Origin: Hysterangium stoloniferum
Lineage: Eukaryota > Basidiomycota > Agaricomycetes > Hysterangiales > Hysterangiaceae
Direction: 5' to 3'
DNA length: 64,000 nt
Assembly (NCBI GenBank): GCA_015178975.1
Contig: WHVD01000037.1
Span: 638,704-702,703, forward strand
How positions within the stretch are numbered: the stretch's first letter is position 1; each line of letters begins with the position of its first letter. Positions 21,640 through 33,024 of this stretch are shown here, one piece after another. Both the position numbers and the translations under genes were made by a program. Below the pieces are notes generated by a model. The model had not been told where the DNA came from. It searched no databases and was given only the letters and a program-made list of their open reading frames with translations.

Positions 21640-23647
21640 ATGTGGTAAGCTGCTGATTCATGAAAATGGGTTTCAAGTTATGCAGGTTTACCATGGCATA
21701 GTCATTGCTCTTCTCTTCAGGATAGACATCCCATCATCTAGTCAAAGTGTCAGGTTTGCCGCTGAGGTGGCTGGATCAAAAACAGATAATCATATTAAAG
21801 GCTGATAGGTATTCAGACCAGTGGGCTTGCTGGCAGGTCAAAAGTTTTGTGGTTGAAAAGTATTCCAGGTTTTTATGATCTGTTACAACGTCAATTGGAA
21901 TTCCCACACCCTCCAAATAGTGTCACCATGATTTGAAAGCTGCAAAAATCACTAGGAGTTCCTTGTCATGGATGTCATAATTGAGCTCTGGTCTGGTGAA
22001 AGTCTGGAACAGAAATGCCACAGGGTGGACTTCTTTGTCAGAGTCCTGGATAGACAGAATGGCTCCAAGTGCATAGTCTGAGGTGTTTATCTCAACAATG
22101 AGCAGAATGTCCAGTTTCCAATGCAAAAGGATTGGAGCTGAAGAAAAAGAATCTTTTAAAAGATTGAAAGCTTTTTGAGACTTATCATCAAAAGTCCACA
22201 GAGCACCCTTACATGTAAGACAAGTAATGGGGACCGTGATCTTGGAATATCTGCAGATAAACTGTCAGTAAAAATTGGCAAAGCCAAGGAAAGATTGTAT
22301 ATCTTTGACTTTTCCGGGTTCTCACCAACCTTTAATGCCTTGTACTTTGGCTTCATCCATGCAGAGTCCATTGGATCCCATTATGAAACCTAAATACTCT
22401 ATGGAGTCCATGTCAAAAATACATTTTTTACCATTTGTGAATAAACCATGCTGTCTGAGCCTCCAGAGAACTTTGTGGACTTGTTTGTCATGTACTGTGG
22501 GGTCCTCAGAGTAGATAATAATGTCATCCAAGTAAACAATGACACATACATCAAGCATGTCAGAGAAAATATCATTGATAAAATGTTGAAAAACAGATGG
22601 CGCATTGGTAAGCCCAAAGGGCATCACCAACCACTCAAAAGCCTCATAATGAGTTCTAAAAGTGGTTTTCCACTTGTCTCCCACAGAGATCCAGACCAAG
22701 TGGTAGGCATGTTTAAGGTCTATCTTGGTATAAATCTGGCCATTTCGTGGAGCATCGAGCAGGTCAGATATAAGTGGGAGTGGATACTTATCCTTCTGTG
22801 TAACAGCATTGAGTCCTCTGAAATCAACACATAGTCAAAGGGATCCATCCTTTTTCCTAACAAACAGAATGGATGCTCCAAAAGGAGACTTTGAGGGTCT
22901 AATAAAACCTATGGACAAATGTTCATCCAGGAAATCCTGTATTGTGGAAAGTTCTGTGGAGGACAGCAGGCAGATATGTCCAAGGGGTGGCTGGGCACCT
23001 TCTTTGAGGTCAATTTTTAAGTCATACTCTCTGTGGGGTGGAAGCCAGTCAGCTTTACACTTACTAAACACATCTGCAAAATCATGGTATTTCTCAGGGA
23101 TGCCTTCTAGGTCAGCAGATTGCTCAGATGCTGGAGTTGAAAAATGACTGGTTGCTTTATCAATTTTCAAATTGATACTGAATGCCTGGGATCCATCTAT
23201 TTTTGTAGGCCTAATAAACACTGCAGCATTAATGTGAGAAATAGATGGAGGTGCAGTGAGTTCCAGGGAAGCCATGGGTGCCATAAGGATCACAGGGGCC
23301 ACTGAGGCTGCAGGTACCAGGAAGGCCATGGGTGCCATGGAGGCCATGTCAGATACAGTTATCTCAGGCGCCACAGGTGTCCAGAAAGTAATACTGTTTG
23401 ATACCCAGTCAATCAATGGATTGTATTGGGTAAGCCAGTTATGTCCTAGGACAACTGAGCAGCTTGAGTCTAACTGGGTCACATAGAAAGTGATCAACTG
23501 AGATGTTCCACACAGGAACCAGATAGATAGGTCACAAGCTTGGGTGATAACCAAATTACTTGTGCCATTGAAAAGTGGAGTCCAACTGGATTTATCAGAT
23601 AAGTTGACAACAGATTTATTTGTATGAATTTTGTGTCTAAAAAACAA
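21640..23647 (-). pseudogene. Gypsy-2 pol, decayed (protease, reverse transcriptase, RNase H)
   Basis: On the minus strand the pieces follow the order of Gypsy-A pol at 60354-62500. There is an aspartic protease (ALIDSSSTHCFLDTKF, with DSG changed to DSS) at about 23690-23500, then VVLGHNWL, then reverse transcriptase (22322-22699, catalytic VYLDDIIIYS) and RNase H (21923-22126, DYALGAILS, ELNYDIHDKELL). Multiple stops and shifts occur, and coding stops near HNLKPIF at about 21640, so the integrase is absent. CpG is rare compared with Gypsy-A, as expected for an old methylated copy. Confidence 0.85.
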
Positions 23648-23699
23648 TGAGTTGAGCTGGAATCTATGAGTGCTGAAAAAATGAATTTCAGGATCATAT

Positions 23700-24076
23700 T
23701 AGACAGAAGTTTAATAAAAAAACAAGTCAGAGTTCAAAAGAGCAGATACATTAAGATGAGTAAACTCATGAGTGCATGGAGAGGTAATGCAACCCCCAAC
23801 CCACACAGAGTCTGTGGAGTTGCTTACTCTTTTTCTGGGTTGGAAGCCAGTTTGTCCTTTGATGGGGATTCCATGGAGGAAATCTTGGCTGTTTGACCTT
23901 TTGCAGAGTTTGCTTTCACCAATGGACATTCCGGGACTCAATGACTGGGTTTTCCACACAAGAGACAAAGGCTGTTGTCCATACAATGCTGCCTTTCTTG
24001 TGGGATAAGCTTGCCATCGGGTCTGAGCTTGCCTGTAATGTCAGGTTTTCTGGTTTGTTTGCCAGGTTGCTGACCT

Positions 24077-24120
<44 letters not shown>

Positions 24121-25074
24121 GGAAGACTTTTTATTGTTCTTCTGGTCAGAGTGTGTGGAGTTTTGGTTGCTGGTAGACAGGGTGTTATTGTTGGGCTTGT
24201 TGACTATGGACTTGTTGACCTTGTCCACAGAGGTCTCACAGGCAACTTCCACACAATGTTCCCAATAGCATGTGTCTGCATTCTGAGCCTTGAGGTGCAT
24301 ATGGGACAATGTTTTTGGTTTGCCATCTTCACCTTTTGAGACTTTGTCCTTGAGGCAGGATGGCAGACCAGCATAGAACTGGTAGTGGAGAGTGGGATCA
24401 CCCCATTGACAATGAGCTGCAAAATTGTTGAATTGGACAATGTAGTCTGTGATGCGCTGGCTGTCCTTCATTTGAAGATTGGTGAGGCTATTCTCAGCTT
24501 CTCTGGTCAGATTGTATGGGGCCAAGGTTTGTCTCTAGCTCTTCCTCAGAAAGTCTGTTAAAAGCCAGTTTAAACCATTTCAACGTGGATCCCGAGAGGT
24601 ATGAGAGTGTATAATTGACTTTTCAGGAGTCTGTGGAGAATGTGGCAGATCAATTGCGGAAATTGAAATGACATTGCATGAGGAAGGTGGAAAGTTTGTT
24701 GGGGTTGGAACCCATGAAAGGTTCCAGAGCATTGACTTTTACCATGGAGGTTCCAGATCCTTCTTTTTGCCTTCTCTGAGTATGTGATTCATCAATCTTT
24801 CTAAAGTGATTGCTAACAACTTGGAAGTTGGATCTGAAAGGGGCAGTCGCTCATTAGACAGGGAATTTTCAACACCTTTGCCCTTGTTGGGGGCCACAGA
24901 CTCGTCCTCATGCTTGGATTTGTCTGGGTTTTCTGGGATTTCTTTGATATGGGGTTCATCTGTGGCATCCAGCTGGTTCATGAGTGTCTGGCTGGTATAC
25001 AAAGTAAGTGGGGAATGAAGAGTCGAGGGTCCAGGTAATGATTCCTGTACAGGTGCTTTTCTTCTTGGTGGCAT
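23700..25074 (-). pseudogene. Gypsy-2 gag, decayed
   Basis: The start is ATG at 25074 (MPPRRKAPVQE). The N-terminal part ends at 24739. The capsid core at 23938-24525 (ENSLTNLQMKDSQRITDYIVQFN, YQFYAGLPS) matches Gypsy-A gag closely, and a CCHC-like knuckle (CLLCGKPSH) lies near 23950. A poly-Asn tract comes from a TTG repeat at 24076-24121. Stops separate the parts. Confidence 0.85.
24076..24121 (+). repeat. (TTG)n microsatellite, about 15 units
   Basis: An uninterrupted run of the triplet inside the Gypsy-2 gag, read as poly-Asn on the coding strand. Confidence 0.95.
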
Positions 25075-25108
25075 ATTGATATGATCTGTAAGTCCAGGTC
25101 AGAAAATA
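25075..25108 (-). promoter_or_regulatory. Gypsy-2 leader with putative self-primer binding site
   Basis: Read on the minus strand, the bases directly after the LTR end are GTATTTTCTGA. Nine of them (ATTTTCTGA) are complementary to TCAGAAAAT, which lies 35 bp after the TATA box in LTR-B copies (28210-28218). No TGG start typical of tRNA primers is present. Confidence 0.55.
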
Positions 25109-25368
25109 CTGTTAAGAGGCATGTAGAGCTTAGCAGAGGGTTTCCAGAGAAACCCATGGGTATTCTGGTAGGACTTGGCTTCAGCTTATAGGCTAGGTCA
25201 GAAAATACTGTTAAGAGGCGTGCAGAGCTTAGCAGAGGGTTTCCAGAGAAACCTGCAGGTATTCTGGTAGGACTTGGCTTCAGCTTATAGGCTGTGCCCT
25301 CACGAGATTGTAGCATCCAATTTCAAACAAGCAGATGGAAAACCTGGGGAGTCTGGGTGTAATTGATA

Positions 25369-26960
25369 CAGTGACCCAAAAAAGTGTCCGGATGTTTGGT
25401 GAAATTGGAAAGATGGGTTTGCAGCTCCAGAAATAAAATAGATAAAATTCTGAATAAATCAGAGGTAAGAGGTATACATCTGACCTACATTATGACATAA
25501 GTATGACATCATAGCTTTCCTTATCAGGGAAGTAGGAAATGAACAATGGACATGGTGCATCCGGACATTTTTTTTGCTCTGTCAACTGATACATGAAACT
25601 CAACTAAGGTTCATATAACTGTGGGAATTTCTGGTTAGGTTTAACAATGTCATGTGACCACATGTTTAAATAACACATTTACATGAACCTTTGCCTCAAT
25701 TCACCCCCACCACATGATGAAGAAGCACTCTACTGAAACAAGGCTCTCTGTCATTTCTCTTCTCCAGGAGGGTCACTCCTGCAGAACAATTGCTTCTAAA
25801 CTTCATATTGGGCACTCTACAGTATCAGAAATTTGCTCCCAACTCCCTGGTCCACTTCCAACACCTTCCAGAGGTTGTCCTCCCAAACTCTCCCCCAGGG
25901 ATCATCACCACCTGGCTCGTTCTATCACCTCTGGACAGGTTGATAATGCCTCCCAAACCAAGTCCCACCTCTCCCTCAATGTCTGCACACAGACAATTAG
26001 AAATGCATTGAAGAAAGAGAATTTGAAGGCTGTGGTGAAGGCCAAAAGACCTCTTCTTGCCTGTCGACACATCAAGGCTCGATATGAGTTTGCTATCAAG
26101 TACCAGCATTAGACTGAGGAGGACTGGTTTAGGGTTATCTTCTCAGATAAGACCAAAATCAATCGTTTGGGCTCTGATGGGAGGTTGTGGGTATGGAAAA
26201 GACCAGGTTCTGCACTCACTCAGCAGCATATCAATGGAACTATCAAATTTGGAGGGGGAGTCTAATGATTTGGGGATGTATGACAGCACATAGTGTGGGG
26301 TACATGTGCAAGATAGATGGGAGGATGGATGGGGAGATGTACAAGGACATATTGGAGGACTATATCTTCAAAACAGTGGAGTATTATGGGATGGACAGGG
26401 AAAGGTTTGTCTTCCAGCAGGACAATGACCCTAAACACACTTGCAAGTTGGCCAAGGATTGGTTCAAGGACCATTAGGTGGAGGTTTTAGACTGGCCTGC
26501 ACAGTCTCCAGACCTGAATCCAATAGAACACTTATGGTGGGAGTTGAAGAGAAGGCTTGGAACATACCCTGAGGCACCCAAGAGCATATTGGAGCTCTGG
26601 GAGAGAATGGAGGTGGAATGGGAGGGTATTCCAAGGGAGAAATGCCTTGAATTGATCAAGAGCATGCCTAGAAGGGTTGCTGCAGTACTAAAGGCCAAGG
26701 GGGGGTACACTAAATACTGAAACTGGTAAAAACTAGTAATTAATTACAAGAGCAAAAAAAGTGTCCGGATGCACCATGTCCATTATTAATTTCCTACTTT
26801 CCTGATAAGGAAAGCTATGATGTCATGCTTATGTCATCATGTAGGTCAGATGTATACCTCTTACCTCTGATTTATTCAGAATCTTATCTATTTTATTTCT
26901 GGAGCTGCAAACCCATCTTTCCAATTTCACCAAACATCCGGATGCTTTTTTGGGTCACTG
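25369..26960 (+). mobile_element. Tc1-D: Tc1/mariner element
   Basis: Termini CAGTGACCCAAAAAAGTGTC and inverse, flanked by TA (25367-25368, 26961-26962). Inner inverted copies of the terminus lie at 25558-25581 and 26750-26771. Length 1592 bp. Confidence 0.93.
25714..26720 (+). pseudogene. Tc1-D transposase with two stops and a frameshift
   Basis: The start is ATG at 25714 (MKKHSTETRLSVISLL). Helix-turn-helix DNA binding precedes the catalytic core. The DDE residues are still visible: Asp in FSDKTKINRLGSDG (the usual Glu after this Asp is Lys), Asp in FQQDNDPKH, Glu in NPIEHLW. Damage: TAG at about 26110 and at 26476-26478 where Trp is expected, and a frameshift near 26262 (FGGGV then MIWGCM). 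The two stops fit G-to-A (C-to-T) changes of TGG. It is inactive as it stands but recently active in evolutionary terms. Confidence 0.88.
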
Positions 26961-27559
26961 TAGGTCAATGTCAAAGTTGATGTCAAAAGACCAGTCAGAA
27001 AGCCTGTGGGCTCCGATGGGGTCAATAGCATTATGAGATGAGAAGTGGAGATTGTTAGGGCAACACTAACAAGACTACCAAACACAAGATAAAACACAGA
27101 AAGATGAAGTGAAGAGGAGATAGCTCAATGACAGGGGAGATCACACTTGTTTTAGTGGATTCCTAAAAGATTGAAACTGAGGCTAACTACTGTACATGTA
27201 AAGTATTTATACTATTGAGAGCATAGCATGATATCACAGTATCAGTCATGTATCAGTCATGCATAACACAGAAATTGTGGTACCCTCACATTACTAAAAT
27301 ATTAAAATAAAATAAAAGGGTAAAATATTCAGTACCCTGACAGAGATAGAGTAGAATAGGTGCTAGGGTTACTGGGGAAACTTGGTTGAAAACTTAGTTG
27401 ATTTCTGACCATATTGTATGTGCAAACTTCAGCTAGACTATATAGACTGTGGAATGTCAATACCAAATCCAGTAATAATGAAAACAAAACAAATAATCAT
27501 GAAATGGGATAGGTAAACACCAAACTAGGTGTTAGGGATGGAATGGAACAGAGACAGAG

Positions 27560-28553
27560 TGTTACAACTGGAAATCCCACCGGACTCCAGGTACTAACTT
27601 ATACGCACCCGTGCCCTATATGCACCCATTATCAGTTTACCAGAATTCCCGCCGGACTCTATATGTCAGACTTGTCTACATTCGACTTCGTTACATTGTG
27701 TTTCAGTCACCGGAAAACTGTTACGGCTGGACAATCCCGCCAGGCTCCGGGCACTAACCCATACGCCCCCACACACTACAAGCACCAATCATCTGTTTAT
27801 AGGATTTCCCGCCCGGACCCCATTACGTCAAGACTAGTTACGCTCAACCTCAATATGACACATATCAGTCACCGGACTTCCCCTGGACTCCGTCTCTGTC
27901 TATGTCCGTCTTCGTCCCACACATCAGTCACTGGACCCCGCTCATAATCCCGTCACCGCTCTAATCGAGCCCCATTCCCGTTTTAGTCAAATGACCTGTC
28001 ACGATTTAGGACTCCACTCCCGCTCCATTTCCCATTATGGGTTATGCTTTGTCACGATTCGGACTCCGCTCCGTTCCGTTCCTAACACCAATTTGGTGTT
28101 TACTATTCCCGTTTTATGTTTTGTTAGTTTCGTTTCATTATTACTGGATGTGGTATGTCATTCACTCCATGGTCTATATAAACTGGCAGATGTTGTACAT
28201 ACAATCCAGTCAGAAAATTAGCTTAGATTCCCCCCAGTAATCTAATAACATTTTCCACTCTAAAACCTTACTTGATTCACATCGCTTTCACTAGTCAGAG
28301 CCCACGGGCTCCGGCGCATCTATCTCTCTCAACTATCTCGACTCACGACCCATGACCTCTGACTTATGACCCACGACCCCCGACTTATGACCTACAACCC
28401 ACGAACCCCGCCCGGACTCCCCGGGATCCCCGTCTGTCTGTTTGAAATTGGACAACACGATCTAGTGAGGGCACAGCCTATAAGCTGAAGCCAAGTCCTA
28501 CCGGATATCCCGCGGGTTTCTCCGGAAACCTGGCCTGTGTGTGTATCCTAACA
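27560..28553 (+). repeat. LTR family B, full copy (994 bp)
   Basis: It starts TGTTACAACTGG and ends TATCCTAACA. It has CpG-rich, well-preserved sequence, a TATATAAA box at 28175-28182, TCAGAAAAT at 28210-28218, and the shared hairpin block at 28465-28498. A second, 5'-truncated LTR-B follows directly. Confidence 0.85.
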
Positions 28554-29660
28554 GTATGAAAACCCACTGGACTCCGTCCCTGTCTATGTCCAACCTCATC
28601 CCACACATCAGTCACTGGACCCCACTCGGAATACCTGTCTTCCCTCTAACAGAGCCCTATTCCCATTTTAGTCAAATGACCTGTCACGATTCGGACTCCA
28701 CTCCCATTCCATTTCCCATTATGGTTTATGATTTGTCACTATTTGGACTCCGCTCTGTTCCGTCCCATTCCTAACACCAAACTTGGTGTTTACTATTCCC
28801 ATTTTATGTTTTGCTCATTTCATTTCATCATTACTGGATTTGGTATGACATTCACTCCACGGTCTATTTAAACTGGCAAATGTTGTACATACAATCCAGT
28901 CAGAAAATCGGCTTAGATTCCCCCCAGTAATCTAATACATTTTCCACTCTAAACTCCTACTTGAATTACACTGCTCACACTAGTCAGAGCCCACGGGCTC
29001 AGGTGCATCTATCTCTCTTACCTATCTCGACTTACATCTCGACTCAAGACCTCACAACCCACAACCTCACAACCCACAACCTCACAACCCACAACCTCAC
29101 AACCCACAACCTCACAACCCACAACCTCACAACCCACAACCTCACAACCCACAACCTCACAACCCACAACCTCACAACCCACAACCTCACAACCCACAAC
29201 CTCACAACCCACAACCTCACAACCCACAACCTCACAACCCACAACCTCACAACCCACAACCTCACAACCCACAACCTCACAACCCACAACCTCACAACCC
29301 ACAACCTCACAACCCACAACCTCACAACCCACAACCTCACAACCCACAACCTCACAACCCACAACCTCACAACCCACAACCTCACAACCCACAACCTCAC
29401 AACCCACAACCTCACAACCCACAACCTCACAACCCACAACCTCACAACCCACAACCTCACAACCCACAACCTCACAACCCACAACCTCTGACCTACGACC
29501 CCCCAACCCACAACCCCCGCCCGGACTCCCCAGAATTCCCATCTGCCTGTCTGAAATTGGACAACACAATCTAGCGAGGGCGCAGCCTATAAGCTGAAGC
29601 CAAGTCCTACCGGATCTTCCGTGGGTTTCTCTGGAGACCCACCGTGTACATACCCTAACA
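28554..29660 (+). repeat. LTR family B, 5'-truncated copy with expanded minisatellite
   Basis: It begins inside the LTR (homologous to about 27870) and ends TACCCTAACA. It has the same TATA region and hairpin block (29574-29608). Its degenerate CACGACCC-type repeat region is expanded into a perfect 15-bp array. The pair is flanked by short GAG(T) repeats (27557-27560, 29661-29664), compatible with one insertion event into the older LTR-B. Confidence 0.75.
29048..29487 (+). repeat. 15-bp minisatellite, about 29 identical copies
   Basis: The unit is CCTCACAACCCACAA. All copies from about 29052 to 29486 look identical. All six frames are open across it, so long frames here (for example a HNLTT repeat) are not genes. 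Confidence 0.97.
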
Positions 29661-29999
29661 GAGTCCAAAACATGACAGGCCATTTGACCATAATGGGAAT
29701 GGGGCTCAGTTAGAGAACTGATGGGTTGTCCAGGCAGAGTCCAGTGACTGGTGTGTGAAACAGAGTCAGACATAGACAGGCCAGACATGTGTGGGTCCTA
29801 GTGGAGTCAGGCATAGGTAGGTTTGACAAGTACAGGTCCCAGCAGGTTGTCGGATGACTGATGCACAAGACAGAGGTTGGGTGTCTATAAGGTGGGGTCT
29901 GGAGCCCAGTGGGTTTTCTGGGTAACTATGACCTGGTATAGAGAGTCAGGTGCATATAGGATGGGGTCCGGAACCTGGCAGGTTTTTTAGTCCTAACAG

Positions 30000-30315
30000 T
30001 GTGAGGGCACCACACATAAGTTGAAGCCAAGCTCCACTATGGTTATAGAGTTGGACCTCCCAACTAGTACAATCTCTATTGTCAGCCCCCTGATTAACTC
30101 AATTCTCATCATCAGCCCTCTGACTAGAGTATTCCCCCTCTTCCCAGCTTAGATCTTAACAAGCACCCTACTAGTTCATGTGAGGGTGCAACACATACAT
30201 TGAAGCTAAGCTCCACTTTGCCTTATAGAATCAGACCTCCCAATTAGTACAATTCACCATTTTTGGACCTCTGAAATCATCCCTTTTTGCCCCCCTTGCT
30301 TACTAGATCTTAACA
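30000..30315 (+). repeat. Two tandem LTR fragments, family D
   Basis: The first (30000-30161) starts TGTGAGGGCACC and ends ATCTTAACA. The second (30179-30315) starts TGTGAGGGTGCA and ends ATCTTAACA. Both begin with a version of the shared hairpin block. They are short (about 140-160 bp) and diverged. A reverse fragment of the same family lies at 32838-32950. Confidence 0.6.
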
Positions 30316-31847
30316 CATATGATATGTAACTATACTTTTTTTATAGTATACTCCTTACTACACAATCACAGGCTCCTTCTGGTACAATCCCTGATGGATA
30401 TGGTGATGATTTGGTTGAAGAGTGATAAGAGTAATGATGAGAGTAAGAATGGAAGTACATATAAGTGAGTATGAAGGTGAAGAGGAGAGGAGGGTGGGAT
30501 AGATGGTCTGGAGTAGCAGATGGAGATGAGATTTATGAGGTTGCTGAAGCAAAAGCCATGATTGCCCATCTTTTCCAGCAGCTGAAGGCAACTCAAGTTG
30601 CTAGAGTTGACCAGTTTGAGCCAGAGAATAAGTTAAAGGTTAGGTTGAATTTTCTTTTTTATTGTCACTTACAGATCTTATTATAGAAAGTCATCTCTCA
30701 ATCTTTTGATGTTGGAGAGAAACACAAAAGACAAAAGCATAAATGAGGTATTTTAGAGCTACCAGACACTGCGAAGCTCTGTGATCGTATTAAAAAGTAT
30801 GTTTAATTTTATTTCTTTGTATATAAATAACTGTCAGTACAGGAGCGCACACAGCAAGTTCTGTGTCATCTCATTCTCCAGGGCTTAACACCACTGCCAC
30901 CTCTAACTATCTATCACTCAGCCCCACTTGTCATATTCCCTCTAGCATTAAATCAATTCAGTGGGCATCTAGTGATAGCAGCATTGCTACAACCATCTCT
31001 GCATCTCTGCCCTGTACCCTCCCTCCAACATGCTTTCCAGTGCACCACCAAACAAGCTGTGGTCTTACACACCAAGACATCAAAAGGCATTTACACAATT
31101 AAAGCACTATATTAACCTGTTTATCACAACTCAAGATGCATTTCCTGATCATGTCAAGACATGTTGCTTTGCATTAAATGCAATCAGTCTTGCTGCAAAT
31201 AACCTTGGGATGAATATCCCTGATACACCTGATAATGAGCTGTTGGTAGGTACATCCAAATTTGTATATTCTAGCTAATATGTTTTTAGGTTTGAAATCA
31301 TTTCCCAAATGCTTGCAGCCACTGGAAAACATATTCACATGCTCATATTTATGAAAACTACAAGATCACAGGGTCAGCACAAGATTTAGTCATATACATA
31401 AATTTCTTATTGCAATACCATCACTATATATATGGAAAAAATTGAGTTGATGAATACACAGGGGAGGTATGTCATTTATTCTTATATTCCTATTATTTTT
31501 TCTAATTGGGCTGTCTACTACTTATGTACAGGTCAAATGTCTGAAAACTTTCCATCATCCCCATATGTATAACCACCCTCATTCACCATGTCAGCTTTTT
31601 TGCCAAGGATAGCCCTGCAAGGCTCTCTACTGGTGCACTTTCCCCTGTTCCTTTGGAGATGATTGTGATTGCATCCCTGACAGTATGTTTTTTATTTTAT
31701 TTTATTTATTGTTTATTTGTTGCTCTGACTAACCATCCCTTTCTGACATTCAATTCACTATCCAAATTTATGACATCCAGCCAATGTGTCAACATTGACA
31801 TGAATAAGCAAGAATATATGAAAACTTACCAAACAATTCTCAGTTTC
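30316..31847 (+). pseudogene. Unrecognised exon-like coding remnants
   Basis: Two stretches look like exons of an old gene: 30465-30686 (includes EIYEVAEAKAMIAHLFQQLK) and 31030-31278 (HQKAFTQLKHYINLFITTQD, then AFPDHVKTCCFALNAIS). The latter weakly recalls fungal DUF6532-type domains, which often carry an AFPD motif after a helix. A third piece (31797-31847, MNKQEYMKTYQTILSF) joins across a solo LTR to 32393. The rest is AT-rich. I cannot assign a function or confirm one gene. Confidence 0.4.
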
Positions 31848-32392
31848 TGTTATGACCCATTCCCGGATGTTTCAATATCTGACTTCCGATCTCTGACTAC
31901 GGAACATCATAGTTACCGTATCTTCCGCATTCTTCCCTTGTTCCCCATTTGGTAATTTGTCCGTTGACAAGTATTCACTCATTTGCTTATTATATTCCCG
32001 TTTCGGAATATTGTCTCCCTGATATGTCTTATTGTATTTCCGTTTTAAGAATATTTCCGTTTCCATCTTATTATGATCTTAGTTTGTAGTACAATAACGA
32101 GAAGACTTATATTAGTTTCCATGAATTTGTACTTTACCTTAGATCTGATATCAACTTAGTTTCTTATTCCTTCTCCCGTCTTTCTGTACGCTCGATATTC
32201 AGAACTCTTCGGAACTCTGAATATCCATATCTTCCATCGTAAGTCTTACTTCTGAAATTAAAAACTTTGAGTGTTTGCATAGAGGTGCAGCACATAAGCT
32301 GAAACTGACGTCCTGACCCTATCCGATAGTTTTCTGACTTCCCGGTGACTTTCTGATAGTTCCAGAATAAGTTCCCAACATGGCACTTAACA
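31848..32392 (+). repeat. Solo LTR, family E (545 bp, TSD GTTTC)
   Basis: It starts TGTTATGACCC and ends GGCACTTAACA, flanked by GTTTC at 31843-31847 and 32393-32397. It carries the shared hairpin block at 32281-32310. It interrupts an apparent exon that continues in frame on the far side. Confidence 0.92.
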
Positions 32393-32837
32393 GTTTCCTT
32401 GGTAGAATGTCCAAGAAGGTTCCTCATGTCCTGGTAGGCCTTCAGGAAGAACTCTCTAGAACTGGCAGGTAAGTAAATCATCAGATTTCTATTTTTACTG
32501 TTAATGTTTGATGGCAAAGGCCAAACTCACCAATGGAGGAGAGTCTGATTCTTGGGGATAACTTCACATCTGGGGAAATTGAGACAGATGCAGCCTTGGA
32601 TTAGAGGCTCAAATTTGAGGGGGCAGGTGGAATTGGATGCAGTGACTTGATGGTTTTTGATCAATTGGCAAGTATAAAAACATTTCATAATTTAGCATTA
32701 GTACACTACTGGTACTAATCCATGATAAATTCAATTAATCAATTTTTAAATTACAATCACATTTGAAATTTTGAAAATTATTTTTCTAAATAAATATTTA
32801 TTAAATATATTATAAATACAGATGGAGCAACTAGAGT
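32393..32837 (+). pseudogene. Continuation of the unrecognised exon after LTR-E
   Basis: The frame from 31797 continues over the duplication: SF then LGRMSKKVPHVLVGLQEELS, ending at a possible GTAAGT donor near 32467. Beyond it, an open stretch (KLTNGGESDSWGITSHLGK) near 32525-32600 may be a further exon. The last 200 bases are AT-rich with no gene visible. Confidence 0.35.
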
Positions 32838-32950
32838 TGTTAAGATCTAAGCTGAAAAGAGAAGGAAGGCTCTAAATCAGGGAGTCCAATGATTGGAAGT
32901 GAACTAATCAGGGGGCTGATGATAGAGATTGTACTAGTCAGGAGGTCTGT
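32838..32950 (-). repeat. LTR family D fragment, reversed
   Basis: It starts TGTTAAGATCTAAG and matches the reverse of 30040-30161 (CCCTGATTAG and TACAATCTCTAT blocks). Confidence 0.6.
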
Positions 32951-33024
32951 TAGGATCCCATCATTTTGGACCCCCATGACTTGTTTCTCACTAGAAACCC
33001 TCATTGTCTCATTATCAGAGCCTT

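Larger units (their letters stand above)
25109..29998 (-). repeat. 5' LTR of Gypsy-2 (family B), split by two later insertions
   Basis: Three pieces form one LTR-B in reverse: 25109-25368, 26961-27559 and 29661-29998. The first is split from the second by Tc1-D, the second from the third by a tandem LTR-B pair. The first piece contains a tandem duplication of about 98 bp (25096-25193 and 25194-25291), which also duplicates the shared LTR hairpin block. Confidence 0.75.

Noticed and set aside
29048..29487. CRISPR-like regular repeats
   Set aside because: Head-to-tail 15-bp units without spacers, inside an LTR of a fungal genome.
29018..29788. Long ORFs on both strands (176, 256 and 155 residues) of simple repeats
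   Set aside because: They come from the 15-bp array, which is open in all frames. No non-repeat homology.
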